5,077 nt of DNA from Clostridiales bacterium UBA4717. Lineage in GTDB: Bacteria > Bacillota > Clostridia > Oscillospirales > CAG-272. Position numbers and translations under genes: made by a program. Positions within the stretch are counted from its first letter, which is position 1. Every line of letters starts with the position of its first letter. Below the pieces are notes generated by a model. The model worked only from the letters and a program-made list of their open reading frames with translations. It was not told the DNA's origin and searched no databases. The DNA lies in assembly GCA_002404395.1 (NCBI GenBank), contig DHJP01000093.1, positions 2,287 to 7,363 of the forward strand, read 5' to 3'. Positions 1 to 5,016 of this stretch are shown piece by piece.

Positions 1-455
1 GCGATTTTTTGCTTTTCTCCGCCGGAAAGGTCAAAGATGCTGCGGTCAAGAAGCTTTTCTGCTTTGAGTGCCGAAACGGTTTTATGCAGTCTTTGCAATA
101 TCTTCTCCTTCGGCATTCCGAGGTTTTCACAGCCGAACGAAAGCTCACTTGTGGTGTCTACATTGAAAAACTGCGAACGGGGATTCTGAAAAACGCTGCC
201 GACGAGCTTTGCGGTATCATAGAGCGGCTGCTTTGACACATTGCATCCGTCGATGATCACGCTGCCGCTCAGTTCACCCTCAAAATAGTGCGGTATCAGA
301 CCGTTTATCAGTCGTGTGAGCGTTGTCTTTCCGCATCCGCTCTCGCCGCAGAGAACAACGATCTGCCCGTCGGGGACCGACAGGTCGATATTTTTTATCC
401 CGCCTGCGGCGACATCCGATCTGTATCGGAATGAAACATTTTTTATTTCTATCAT
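1..455 (-). CDS. ecfA: ECF transporter ABC ATPase (EcfA-like), N-terminal part, cut by window edge
   Basis: This is the cytoplasmic ATP-hydrolysing subunit of an energy-coupling factor importer; it powers the T and S components encoded just upstream. I translated it directly on the minus strand: 151 full codons are present before the window ends. The protein begins MIEIKNVSFRYR. It shows a Walker A GESGCGKT at residues 37-44, a Q-loop VFQNP with Q90, the ECF-typical stretch from QFFNVDTTSE to FGCENLGMP (about 95-115), and an ABC signature LSGGEKQ at 143-149. Walker B and the switch histidine lie outside the window. The start ATG (455-453) overlaps the ecfT stop as ATGA, with AGGTGG a few bases upstream, so the two are translationally coupled. 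Single ATPases and tandem double-ATPase proteins (YkoD-like) both occur in such operons, and the window cannot tell which this is. The family call is firm; the substrate is unknown. Confidence 0.93.
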   Translation of the reverse strand, partial: MIEIKNVSFRYRSDVAAGGIKNIDLSVPDGQIVVLCGESGCGKTTLTRLINGLIPHYFEGELSGSVIIDGCNVSKQPLYDTAKLVGSVFQNPRSQFFNVDTTSELSFGCENLGMPKEKILQRLHKTVSALKAEKLLDRSIFDLSGGEKQKI

Positions 456-1180
456 GAAAACCACCTGCTCCCAAGGGTCAGCGCAAAGCCCGAAATACAC
501 AGCACAAACATGATAATGTCCTGAATGTGAAAACCTATTTTGCAGATGTCCGTACGCTTTACCGGTGCGCCGAGCCCCCTTGTGAGTGCGGCGGCAGACA
601 GCTCATCGCCGATCTTTACAATCGAGATCATCAGCGGTATCAGTCGGTATTCGACCGTTTTTTCGGGGTGCTTCCCGCCGAAACGGATGCCGCGCATACG
701 CATAGCGTCACTGATAGCGGAGTTTTCTTCTCCTATCGTCGGAAAAAAGCGGAAGATCACCGACAGCGGTATCACAATTTTTTCGGTGATGTGCATACGT
801 TTCATTGCGGCAATAAAATCACTTACCGAGGTCGTTGCGATCAGGAAAGCTCCCATCATAAATCCGGGTGCAAAGCGTGTCATGATCGAGCATACAGCAA
901 GCAGAACAAAGGATGTTATTCCGGACAGCATATGCAGCGCTATGCGTTCGAGTGCAAAGCAGATAATGTACAATACAAGATATTTTACTGCCGTTTTCCA
1001 CCTCCGTTCGCTCAGCAGCAGTGCAAACGGGATCACGCTCAGCACGGGCTTTACAATATTCATAACGCCGCTGTTGCCGGTTGACAGCATCAGCGACGTT
1101 ACGGTGATCAGCATAAACAGCTTTGTGCGGGGATCAAACAGTAACCCACGGCGTTTTGCGGTGTGCGTGAACTGATCCAT
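452..1180 (-). CDS. ecfT: ECF transporter transmembrane component EcfT
   Basis: This 242-residue integral membrane protein is the coupling (T) subunit that links the S component to the ATPases. It carries the N-terminal DPRTKL motif (residues 16-21) and hydrophobic segments at about 21-33, 42-56, 63-82, 86-118 and 221-238. The two Ala-Arg-Gly coupling helices expected of EcfT are visible as AMRMRGIRFG (about 159-168) and AAALTRGLGAP (about 196-206); in this family their arginines contact the ATPase grooves. The frame stays open to an ATG at 1288, but I chose the ATG at 1180 because it gives the normal family length and N-terminus and overlaps the S-component stop as TGATG. The extra 36 residues upstream would be polar and lie wholly inside the S gene. 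Long plus-strand frames across this gene (527-1175) are shadows. Confidence 0.93.
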   Translation of the reverse strand: MDQFTHTAKRRGLLFDPRTKLFMLITVTSLMLSTGNSGVMNIVKPVLSVIPFALLLSERRWKTAVKYLVLYIICFALERIALHMLSGITSFVLLAVCSIMTRFAPGFMMGAFLIATTSVSDFIAAMKRMHITEKIVIPLSVIFRFFPTIGEENSAISDAMRMRGIRFGGKHPEKTVEYRLIPLMISIVKIGDELSAAALTRGLGAPVKRTDICKIGFHIQDIIMFVLCISGFALTLGSRWFS

Positions 1181-1764
1181 CAGACGATTCCGGCTTTGGT
1201 AAAGTGCTTTTTGAGAATTGCCTTGCCGATCAGTCCTCCGAGTAGCGCAAAAAGGAAAATCGCTGCGATGACAAAGACGATGCTCCACATCGGCATGACC
1301 GACATCACTTTATCGGCATATTCATCGCCGAAGCTCTTTGCAAAGTCGGCACGGGACTGCTCGACCATAAAATACATCGGGATGTATGTACCGACCATCC
1401 AAAGACTGAACACACCGTAACCGAGGATCGTTTTCCCGGCGCTCTGATAGCTGCCTGACTTCATAATAAGGTCTCCGAGCAAGCCGAACACGGCGCCGGT
1501 CAGGATGCCCCAGAAGCCCATGCCCGTAAGCCCCATAAGGAGACCCGACAGTACTGCCATAATGGTTACCATACCGAATTTTTTGACTCTTACGGCAAAA
1601 AGCATAAAGGGAATGCCGGTGATAAGCGTCCAAAGCGCGCCGAGTATCGGCAGAAAGATCGGGACAAAACCGATCGGAATTGCAACACAGCATCCGAGTA
1701 CGAAGTAAAGAACGGTAAACAGACCTACGTTGATCAGGTCTTTTGCCTGCATTTTGTTGTTCAT
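1180..1764 (-). CDS. MptD/Trep_Strep-family ECF S component (substrate-binding membrane protein)
   Basis: This 194-residue, very hydrophobic protein has about six membrane segments (roughly 10-27, 32-57, 63-82, 84-101, 112-132 and 158-182). A polar loop at about 134-156 (SRADFAKSFGDEYADK) lies before the last helix. Length, the KDLINVGLFTVLYF start, the central GMGFWGILTGAVFGLLGDLI stretch and the IGKAILKKHF end match the Trep_Strep/MptD group of putative ECF S components, as I recognise it. S components bind the substrate and dock on EcfT. It is the first gene of the operon, with GGAGGT at 1771-1776 and a 6-nt spacer to the ATG at 1764. The ligand of this subfamily is not established to my knowledge. 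The iron-box-like dyad in its leader and the neighbouring AraC gene suggest a metallophore or similar iron-linked molecule; that is inference. Confidence 0.88.
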   Translation of the reverse strand: MNNKMQAKDLINVGLFTVLYFVLGCCVAIPIGFVPIFLPILGALWTLITGIPFMLFAVRVKKFGMVTIMAVLSGLLMGLTGMGFWGILTGAVFGLLGDLIMKSGSYQSAGKTILGYGVFSLWMVGTYIPMYFMVEQSRADFAKSFGDEYADKVMSVMPMWSIVFVIAAIFLFALLGGLIGKAILKKHFTKAGIV

Positions 1765-1789
1765 GATATGACCTCCGGAATATAATTGG

Positions 1790-1807
1790 TTAGTTTGTGC
1801 TAACTAA
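1790..1807. promoter_or_regulatory. Imperfect 18-bp dyad at the ECF operon start; candidate operator (iron-box-like)
   Basis: The plus strand reads TTAGTT, six bases (TGTGCT), then AACTAA. The outer six bases of each arm pair perfectly, and seven of nine positions per half-site agree overall. An alternative register pairs GTTAG (1789-1793) with CTAAC (1800-1804). The dyad begins at the predicted transcription start, a classic repressor position. The half-site on the minus strand, TTAGTTAGC, is close to the DtxR/IdeR half-site TTAGGTTAG with one G missing. Repression by a DtxR-type iron regulator is therefore plausible but not shown. Confidence 0.5.
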
Positions 1808-1813
1808 ATCCGT

Positions 1814-1842
1814 ATTATATCAGACAGCATTGGAAATGTCTA
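1814..1842 (-). promoter_or_regulatory. Sigma-A promoter of the ECF operon
   Basis: On the minus strand TAGACA (1842-1837) is followed by a 17-nt spacer and a perfect TATAAT (1819-1814). The spacer ends in TGA, which adds an extended -10 (TGN-TATAAT). The predicted transcription start is near 1807, about 43 nt upstream of the S-component ATG. Confidence 0.8.
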
Positions 1843-1844
1843 TT

Positions 1845-1874
1845 CCGAACGGTCAATCAAGTCCCGAAATGACA
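1845..1874. promoter_or_regulatory. Direct-repeat pair beside the ECF -35; candidate AraC-type activator site
   Basis: CCGAACGGTCA (1845-1855) and CCGAAATGACA (1864-1874) agree at 8 of 11 positions with a 19-bp period. They sit immediately upstream of the -35 of the minus-strand promoter, where AraC-family activators with two HTH motifs usually bind direct repeats. They also cover the place where the -35 of a plus-strand araC promoter would lie, so autoregulation is possible. The match is short and could be chance. Confidence 0.3.
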
Positions 1875-1882
1875 TTGAATTA

Positions 1883-1888
1883 TATAAT
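1883..1888 (+). promoter_or_regulatory. Possible -10 of the araC promoter
   Basis: A perfect TATAAT lies 24 nt upstream of the araC ATG. The base run 17-18 nt further upstream (AGTCCC) is a poor -35, so this promoter is either weak or needs an activator. AAAGGA at 1899-1904 serves as the ribosome binding site, 8 nt before the ATG. Confidence 0.45.
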
Positions 1889-1912
1889 CGAAAATTTGAA
1901 AGGAATTGCGAT

Positions 1913-2902
1913 ATGAATACAGCCGAAATATTCAGAGAATGTCGACGCCTTCCCGGCGTCAGCGTCACCGTGAACGAAGAATATGCAGAGCTGATCCTGT
2001 CGACCGAAAGCGGAAACGGCAGAATGCAATTTGTGCCTTTGTTCGAAGGGGTCACTTTGGCTGTGATCGAGGTACATTCGGCGTCGTGGCCGGCGCCAAA
2101 GCTCCGAAGATCAACTCCCGATGCCAATGGACCGCTCATTATCAACTACTGTATTCGCGGCAGATGCGAGGTCATGCTGAATGATAACAAGAGCGTATTC
2201 CTCTCAGCCGGACAGATCTCACTTACGGAGAAATTTGCACAGTGTCAATACGTCTATCCTGGTGGATTGTATGAAGGAATCGAACTGTTTATTGATCCCG
2301 AAGCGGTTCGGGACGGCGTTGCGGTGCTGCGTGATTATTTCGGGCTCGATACAGAGGAGCTGAGCAAGCGTTATTGTAAGGGCGGAGATACATTTATCGC
2401 CACATTGCCGCTTGCGCCGGAACTGTTGAAAAGACTGTACGTACTGCAAAGTGAGGACGATCCTGCAAACAAGGTCGGAATGAAAACCGGGGTGATCGAC
2501 TTGCTTGCCATACTATTATATGACCGTCTGCTGCCAAAGGGAGGCAAGCAGGTCTATTACACGCGTTTTCAGGTGGAGATCGCAAGACAGATCGAATCGA
2601 TCATTGCGGCAGACCTGTCACATTCGCACACTGTGCGGGAATTTTCCTTGCAGTTCGGTATCAGTGAAGGCAGTATCAAGAATTACTTTTCGGGCGTGTT
2701 CGGGCAGAGCATTTCACGGTACACAGCGCACAAACGCATGATGTACGCGGCAGAGCTTCTCGGGAAAAACGAGTTGTCTGTAATAGAGATCGCCGGCAAT
2801 GTGGGATATGAGAGCCAAAGCAAATTTGCATCTGCTTTCCGGCGGGAGTTCGGTCTGCCGCCGGTTGAATACCGAAAAAAGAAAAAGGTATCCGGCATAT
2901 GA
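1913..2902 (+). CDS. AraC-family transcriptional regulator, divergent to the ECF operon
   Basis: This 329-residue cytoplasmic DNA-binding protein carries a C-terminal AraC/XylS domain with two helix-turn-helix motifs. HTH1 is about 240-261 (TVREFSLQFGISEGSIKNYF). HTH2 is about 288-313 (LSVIEIAGNVGYESQSKFASAFRREFG), followed by the usual PPVEYRK end. The N-terminal ~200 residues form a ligand-sensing region with a cupin-like stretch (about 73-128, LIINYCIRGRCEVMLND then SAGQISLTEK). This layout resembles PchR/YbtA-type regulators of siderophore uptake, though I cannot confirm orthology. The start ATG has AAAGGA 8 nt upstream. Its divergent position, sharing 148 bp with the ECF operon, makes that operon the likely target, and ligand-dependent activation is the usual mode for the family. 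Frames overlapping it on either strand are shadows. Confidence 0.93.
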   Translation: MNTAEIFRECRRLPGVSVTVNEEYAELILSTESGNGRMQFVPLFEGVTLAVIEVHSASWPAPKLRRSTPDANGPLIINYCIRGRCEVMLNDNKSVFLSAGQISLTEKFAQCQYVYPGGLYEGIELFIDPEAVRDGVAVLRDYFGLDTEELSKRYCKGGDTFIATLPLAPELLKRLYVLQSEDDPANKVGMKTGVIDLLAILLYDRLLPKGGKQVYYTRFQVEIARQIESIIAADLSHSHTVREFSLQFGISEGSIKNYFSGVFGQSISRYTAHKRMMYAAELLGKNELSVIEIAGNVGYESQSKFASAFRREFGLPPVEYRKKKKVSGI

Positions 2903-2959
2903 TGATCGATGCAACAGGATCCTCGGACAAAAAGCTGCTGACGGATCATTCGTGCACGA

Positions 2960-3003
2960 AAAAAGCAAAGCCTGTACCGGTCAAATGATAGATACGGGCT
3001 TTG
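2960..3003 (-). terminator. Intrinsic terminator, minus direction, convergent to araC
   Basis: CAAAGCCTGTA (2966-2976) and TACGGGCTTTG (2993-3003) form an 11-bp stem with one G-T pair and a 16-nt loop. Read on the minus strand the stem is followed by CTTTTTT (2965-2959), the shape of an intrinsic terminator. On the plus strand it lacks a T-run, so it would not efficiently end araC. No recognised gene feeds it directly from the right. Confidence 0.5.
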
Positions 3004-3192
3004 ATACGCATATTTGTCAGCGTTACGCTCAATAATCAATATAACTTAAAGATACTCTTTACCGGAAGCATGCAGTTTTATGCCGTTCACGTCCCTTCAA
3101 AAAGAATTATAAAGTAACGATCAGGCCTTCCGCCCTGCCGCCGAGCGTGAAATAACGGTAGGCTCGACACCGCTTTGACAAATCCGTTTGAT

Positions 3193-3231
3193 AAAAATAA
3201 AAACCATGCCGAAAGCATGGTTTTTATTTTT
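3193..3231. terminator. Bidirectional intrinsic terminator, 17-bp perfect stem
   Basis: The arms 3193-3209 and 3215-3231 are perfect inverted repeats: a GC-containing core CCATGC/GCATGG extended by A-rich and T-rich flanks, closing a 5-nt CGAAA loop. Because both ends supply T-runs, it can terminate in either direction. It lies about 94 nt beyond the abiEii stop and about 290 nt beyond the araC stop, so it probably ends both converging transcripts. Confidence 0.9.
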
Positions 3232-3324
3232 GGCGGGGTGCATACTAAATCCTTTTGTCTAATAAAAGAATATATTTTTCCATTAGTTTTCCTTATTTCT
3301 AAAGTGCTCATAATAATCTCCGCA

Positions 3325-4149
3325 TCATTCCATCAACGTTTTCAGCACTACCAGAATTTGGTTATACTCAATACCCTGTGCATAGCCAAACTGCTTGCGG
3401 TATTTATCCCACATCGTTTTGAGCTCCGGGCTTTCTTCGATATTTTGCAGGATAGCAGGTACATCCGCGATCTGCTCTGAAGTTCCACGATGATTTGCCG
3501 TTGCCTTTAACGCCTCTGCGAACACCGCCTTATCAAATTTCTGTGTTGTTGTCAGTATGTAGGCATCATAAAAATCTCTTGGACGGGTGTTGAACACACC
3601 ACGCCGCAAAATGGTTTCTACTTTTTCTGCAATAACTGTTTCAATGTTGTATGCCCACAGCTCGTAGGATTTCTCATCGTCGAAGATTTCCGAAAACTGA
3701 TACGATATTGCATGGGGCGTGATGGCATCGCCCGTGGAAACGTCAATGCTCAGCGGTGTGAGCAAGGTATCAAACTTTGCGTTCATCATCACGCGGTAGC
3801 CACCGTAAATATCATCCTCACGGATGGGGGAGATTGTGCCAATCTCAAACACCACACCATCGTCAAAAGGAACATCACAAATTTCTTCCAAAGCGCTGCG
3901 AATTGCTTCCGGTGTAAGAGGAAGGTTTTTGAGCGTGGTATCCATATCCATGGTTGCGCGGTTGTCGAGTCCGACAATGGCAGCTACCAACATACCGCCC
4001 TTTAATACAAACTTTTCTTTGTATTCGGAAGCGGAAAGGCGGACAAGCAAACGCTCAAACATATAGTTTTGCAAAATGACCTGTGCAGGGATATTCTTCT
4101 GTTTTGCAATATTGCGAATTTTCGCTTTCAGACTCATTGCTTTACTCAC
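3325..4149 (-). CDS. abiEii: AbiEii/AbiGii-type nucleotidyltransferase toxin
   Basis: This 274-residue cytoplasmic protein belongs to the AbiEii toxin family (DNA polymerase beta-like nucleotidyltransferase fold), the toxin half of type IV toxin-antitoxin and abortive-infection systems. Visible motifs are KGG at 50-52, the RATMDMD acidic pair (D68, D70), a third acidic site in SIDVSTGD (D136, D141), and the AEKVETILRR to RPRDFYDAY block (K176, R191, D192, D195) shared by the family. All expected catalytic positions appear present, so it is probably intact. The chosen start is a GTG at 4149, which overlaps the antitoxin stop as GTGA and has GGAGGT exactly 6 nt upstream. An internal ATG at 4137 would lie too far from that site. 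It is co-transcribed with the upstream antitoxin gene. Related AbiEii enzymes are nucleotide-transferring toxins; the RNA target here is unknown. Confidence 0.93.
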   Translation of the reverse strand: MSKAMSLKAKIRNIAKQKNIPAQVILQNYMFERLLVRLSASEYKEKFVLKGGMLVAAIVGLDNRATMDMDTTLKNLPLTPEAIRSALEEICDVPFDDGVVFEIGTISPIREDDIYGGYRVMMNAKFDTLLTPLSIDVSTGDAITPHAISYQFSEIFDDEKSYELWAYNIETVIAEKVETILRRGVFNTRPRDFYDAYILTTTQKFDKAVFAEALKATANHRGTSEQIADVPAILQNIEESPELKTMWDKYRKQFGYAQGIEYNQILVVLKTLME

Positions 4150-4739
4150 AGAAGCACCTCCAAATACTGACGCAATATTTTTTCAACACGCAACTGTTTT
4201 GCGTAAGAGTTCAGTTTATTCAAATCTTTCTTTGGGTTAGCAGCATACAGTTTTAATGCCGCAAGGAATGTTTCTGTTCCCAATTTGTTACGGCTGCGAA
4301 TGACATCGCAGATTGTGCGTTCAAGATCGTATGCAGTGACATCATTTCCTGCAGGCGTCTTCAGCGTTGTTTTGCCAAGCTCAAACAATTCGTGTTTGAT
4401 GTAATATACCTTGCATTCGGATTTTATTGCAGCTGATGGAATACAACCGGACGGTGCAGTAACCGTATGTTCAAACGGTGTGCGATCAGAAATACCATGA
4501 AGGTAAAGTGCCGTTTCATGAGAAAAAATGACTTTTTCAGATCGATTGCTGATCGCCAGCAACTCGTCCTGCATATCATCGGGAAGAATGTACTGACCTT
4601 TAACAATGCGATGGATTTTATCATCTTTGCACAGCTTATAAAGCATCGCTTTGGAGATGCCGTGTTGTGCTGCTATTTTCGTTTCAATAATTCCGCCATG
4701 CGCTTTTGCAATAGCGGTGAGTTCAGTCATATAATCCAT
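4146..4739 (-). CDS. abiEi: AbiEi-type antitoxin and autorepressor
   Basis: This 197-residue protein is the antitoxin partner of AbiEii. The N-terminal ~55 residues form a winged helix-turn-helix (GGIIETKIAAQHGISKAMLY, then a wing HRIVKGQYILPD), which in the family binds the operon's own promoter. The C-terminal part carries family-typical stretches: FSHETALYLHGISDRTP (about 72-88), VTAPSG (93-98) and YDLERTICDVIR (137-148). Known AbiEi proteins counter the toxin without a stable complex, hence type IV. The start ATG at 4739 has GAGG 7 nt upstream; the internal ATG at codon 4 would be 16 nt away. It precedes abiEii with a GTGA overlap. Its codons look more AT-rich than those of the ECF and araC genes, consistent with an accessory origin. 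Confidence 0.92.
   Translation of the reverse strand: MDYMTELTAIAKAHGGIIETKIAAQHGISKAMLYKLCKDDKIHRIVKGQYILPDDMQDELLAISNRSEKVIFSHETALYLHGISDRTPFEHTVTAPSGCIPSAAIKSECKVYYIKHELFELGKTTLKTPAGNDVTAYDLERTICDVIRSRNKLGTETFLAALKLYAANPKKDLNKLNSYAKQLRVEKILRQYLEVLL
4156..4161 (-). promoter_or_regulatory. Ribosome binding site that fixes the abiEii GTG start
   Basis: GGAGGT on the minus strand lies inside the last codons of abiEi, 6 nt before the GTG at 4149-4147. The next in-frame ATG (4137-4135) would be 18 nt away. The spacing supports GTG initiation, with the overlapping stop allowing coupling. Confidence 0.75.
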
Positions 4740-4755
4740 ACACTTACCTCAGCTA

Positions 4756-4851
4756 TCATAATTAAATAATATTATACTCATAATTACGATTAAAGTCAAT
4801 ATATCATTGAAAACATTCGGAAAATATTTGCAATTAAATTACGATATAAGT
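4756..4851. repeat. Direct repeats around the abiE promoter; candidate AbiEi operators
   Basis: Two repeat pairs are visible. TCATAATTA occurs at 4756-4764 and 4778-4786, 22 bp apart (about two helical turns), bracketing the -10. AATTACGATTAAAGT (4782-4796), which covers the spacer and the edge of the -35, recurs as AATTACGATATAAGT (4837-4851), matching 13 of 15 with a 55-bp offset. AbiEi proteins are known negative autoregulators, so these are plausible binding sites. The region is very AT-rich, which raises the chance of accidental matches. Confidence 0.45.
4771..4799 (-). promoter_or_regulatory. Promoter of the abiE operon
   Basis: TTGACT (4799-4794), a 17-nt spacer and a perfect TATAAT (4776-4771) on the minus strand predict a start near 4764 and a short leader of about 25 nt before abiEi. 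Confidence 0.82.
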
Positions 4852-4937
4852 AAACAGAAGTCTAAAGCGACACATTTGCTATACACCAAAAATCGAACAA
4901 CGACAAAGGAACTTAATTCGCACTTTATGCACCTACC

Positions 4938-4967
4938 TTGACAAAAGTTTCCTGCGTATGGTATAAT
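4938..4967 (+). promoter_or_regulatory. Consensus plus-strand promoter facing the tRNA terminator
   Basis: TTGACA (4938-4943), an 18-nt spacer ending TGG, and TATAAT (4962-4967) give both hexamers perfectly plus an extended -10. The predicted start near 4974 lies inside the left arm of the tRNA-Ser terminator hairpin. The -10 overlaps the tail of that terminator (TTTTATTATA on the minus strand). No plus-strand gene follows before the window ends. Confidence 0.6.
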
Positions 4968-5011
4968 AAAACTGAGCAATGACGCCGAATTTTGCGTCAT
5001 TGCTCAGTTTT
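4968..5011. terminator. Terminator behind tRNA-Ser, 18-bp perfect stem
   Basis: The arms 4968-4985 and 4994-5011 are perfect inverted repeats enclosing an 8-nt loop CGAATTTT. On the minus strand it begins 5 nt after the encoded CCA of the tRNA and ends in TTTTATTATA, a strong intrinsic terminator for the tRNA transcript. On the plus strand it ends in TTTTG, so it may also act in that direction. Confidence 0.9.
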
Positions 5012-5016
5012 GAAAA

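Larger units (their letters stand above)
2903..3324. other. 422-bp intergenic stretch between araC and abiEii, no convincing gene
   Basis: No frame here looks like a conserved protein. The stretch holds a minus-oriented hairpin with T-run near araC (2960-3003), a 12-bp perfect palindrome TTCGTGCACGAA (2949-2960), a TATAAT on the minus strand at 3111-3106 without a good -35, and the large terminator hairpin at 3193-3231. The GC-rich part at about 3120-3175 reminds me of dispersed intergenic sequence in Ruminococcaceae; that is recollection only. A 74-codon minus frame (3311-3087) has a good ribosome binding site but runs through the terminator. Confidence 0.6.

Noticed and set aside
527..1175. 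Two long plus-strand frames (185 and 211 codons) opposite ecfT
   Set aside because: They are complementary to a gene with clear EcfT motifs, have no family features and no convincing ribosome binding sites; they are shadows.
1181..1288. Upstream extension of ecfT by 36 codons to the ATG at 1288
   Set aside because: The extension is polar, lies entirely within the S-component gene and would break the usual EcfT start; the TGATG overlap at 1180 fits better.
2949..2960. Perfect 12-bp palindrome TTCGTGCACGAA
   Set aside because: It is not placed at a promoter, and a single short palindrome of this size is expected by chance; no function can be supported.
2683..3039. Minus-strand frame of 118 codons across the araC end
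   Set aside because: It overlaps the conserved HTH coding region of araC and has no recognisable features.
3121..3170. Possible structured RNA from GC-rich inverted segments (CGAGC/GCTCG)
   Set aside because: Only a 5-bp stem with a long loop is visible, and no known RNA family is recognised.
3712..4005. Plus-strand frame of 97 codons opposite abiEii
   Set aside because: It is antisense to the catalytic part of a clearly recognised toxin gene and shows no own signals.
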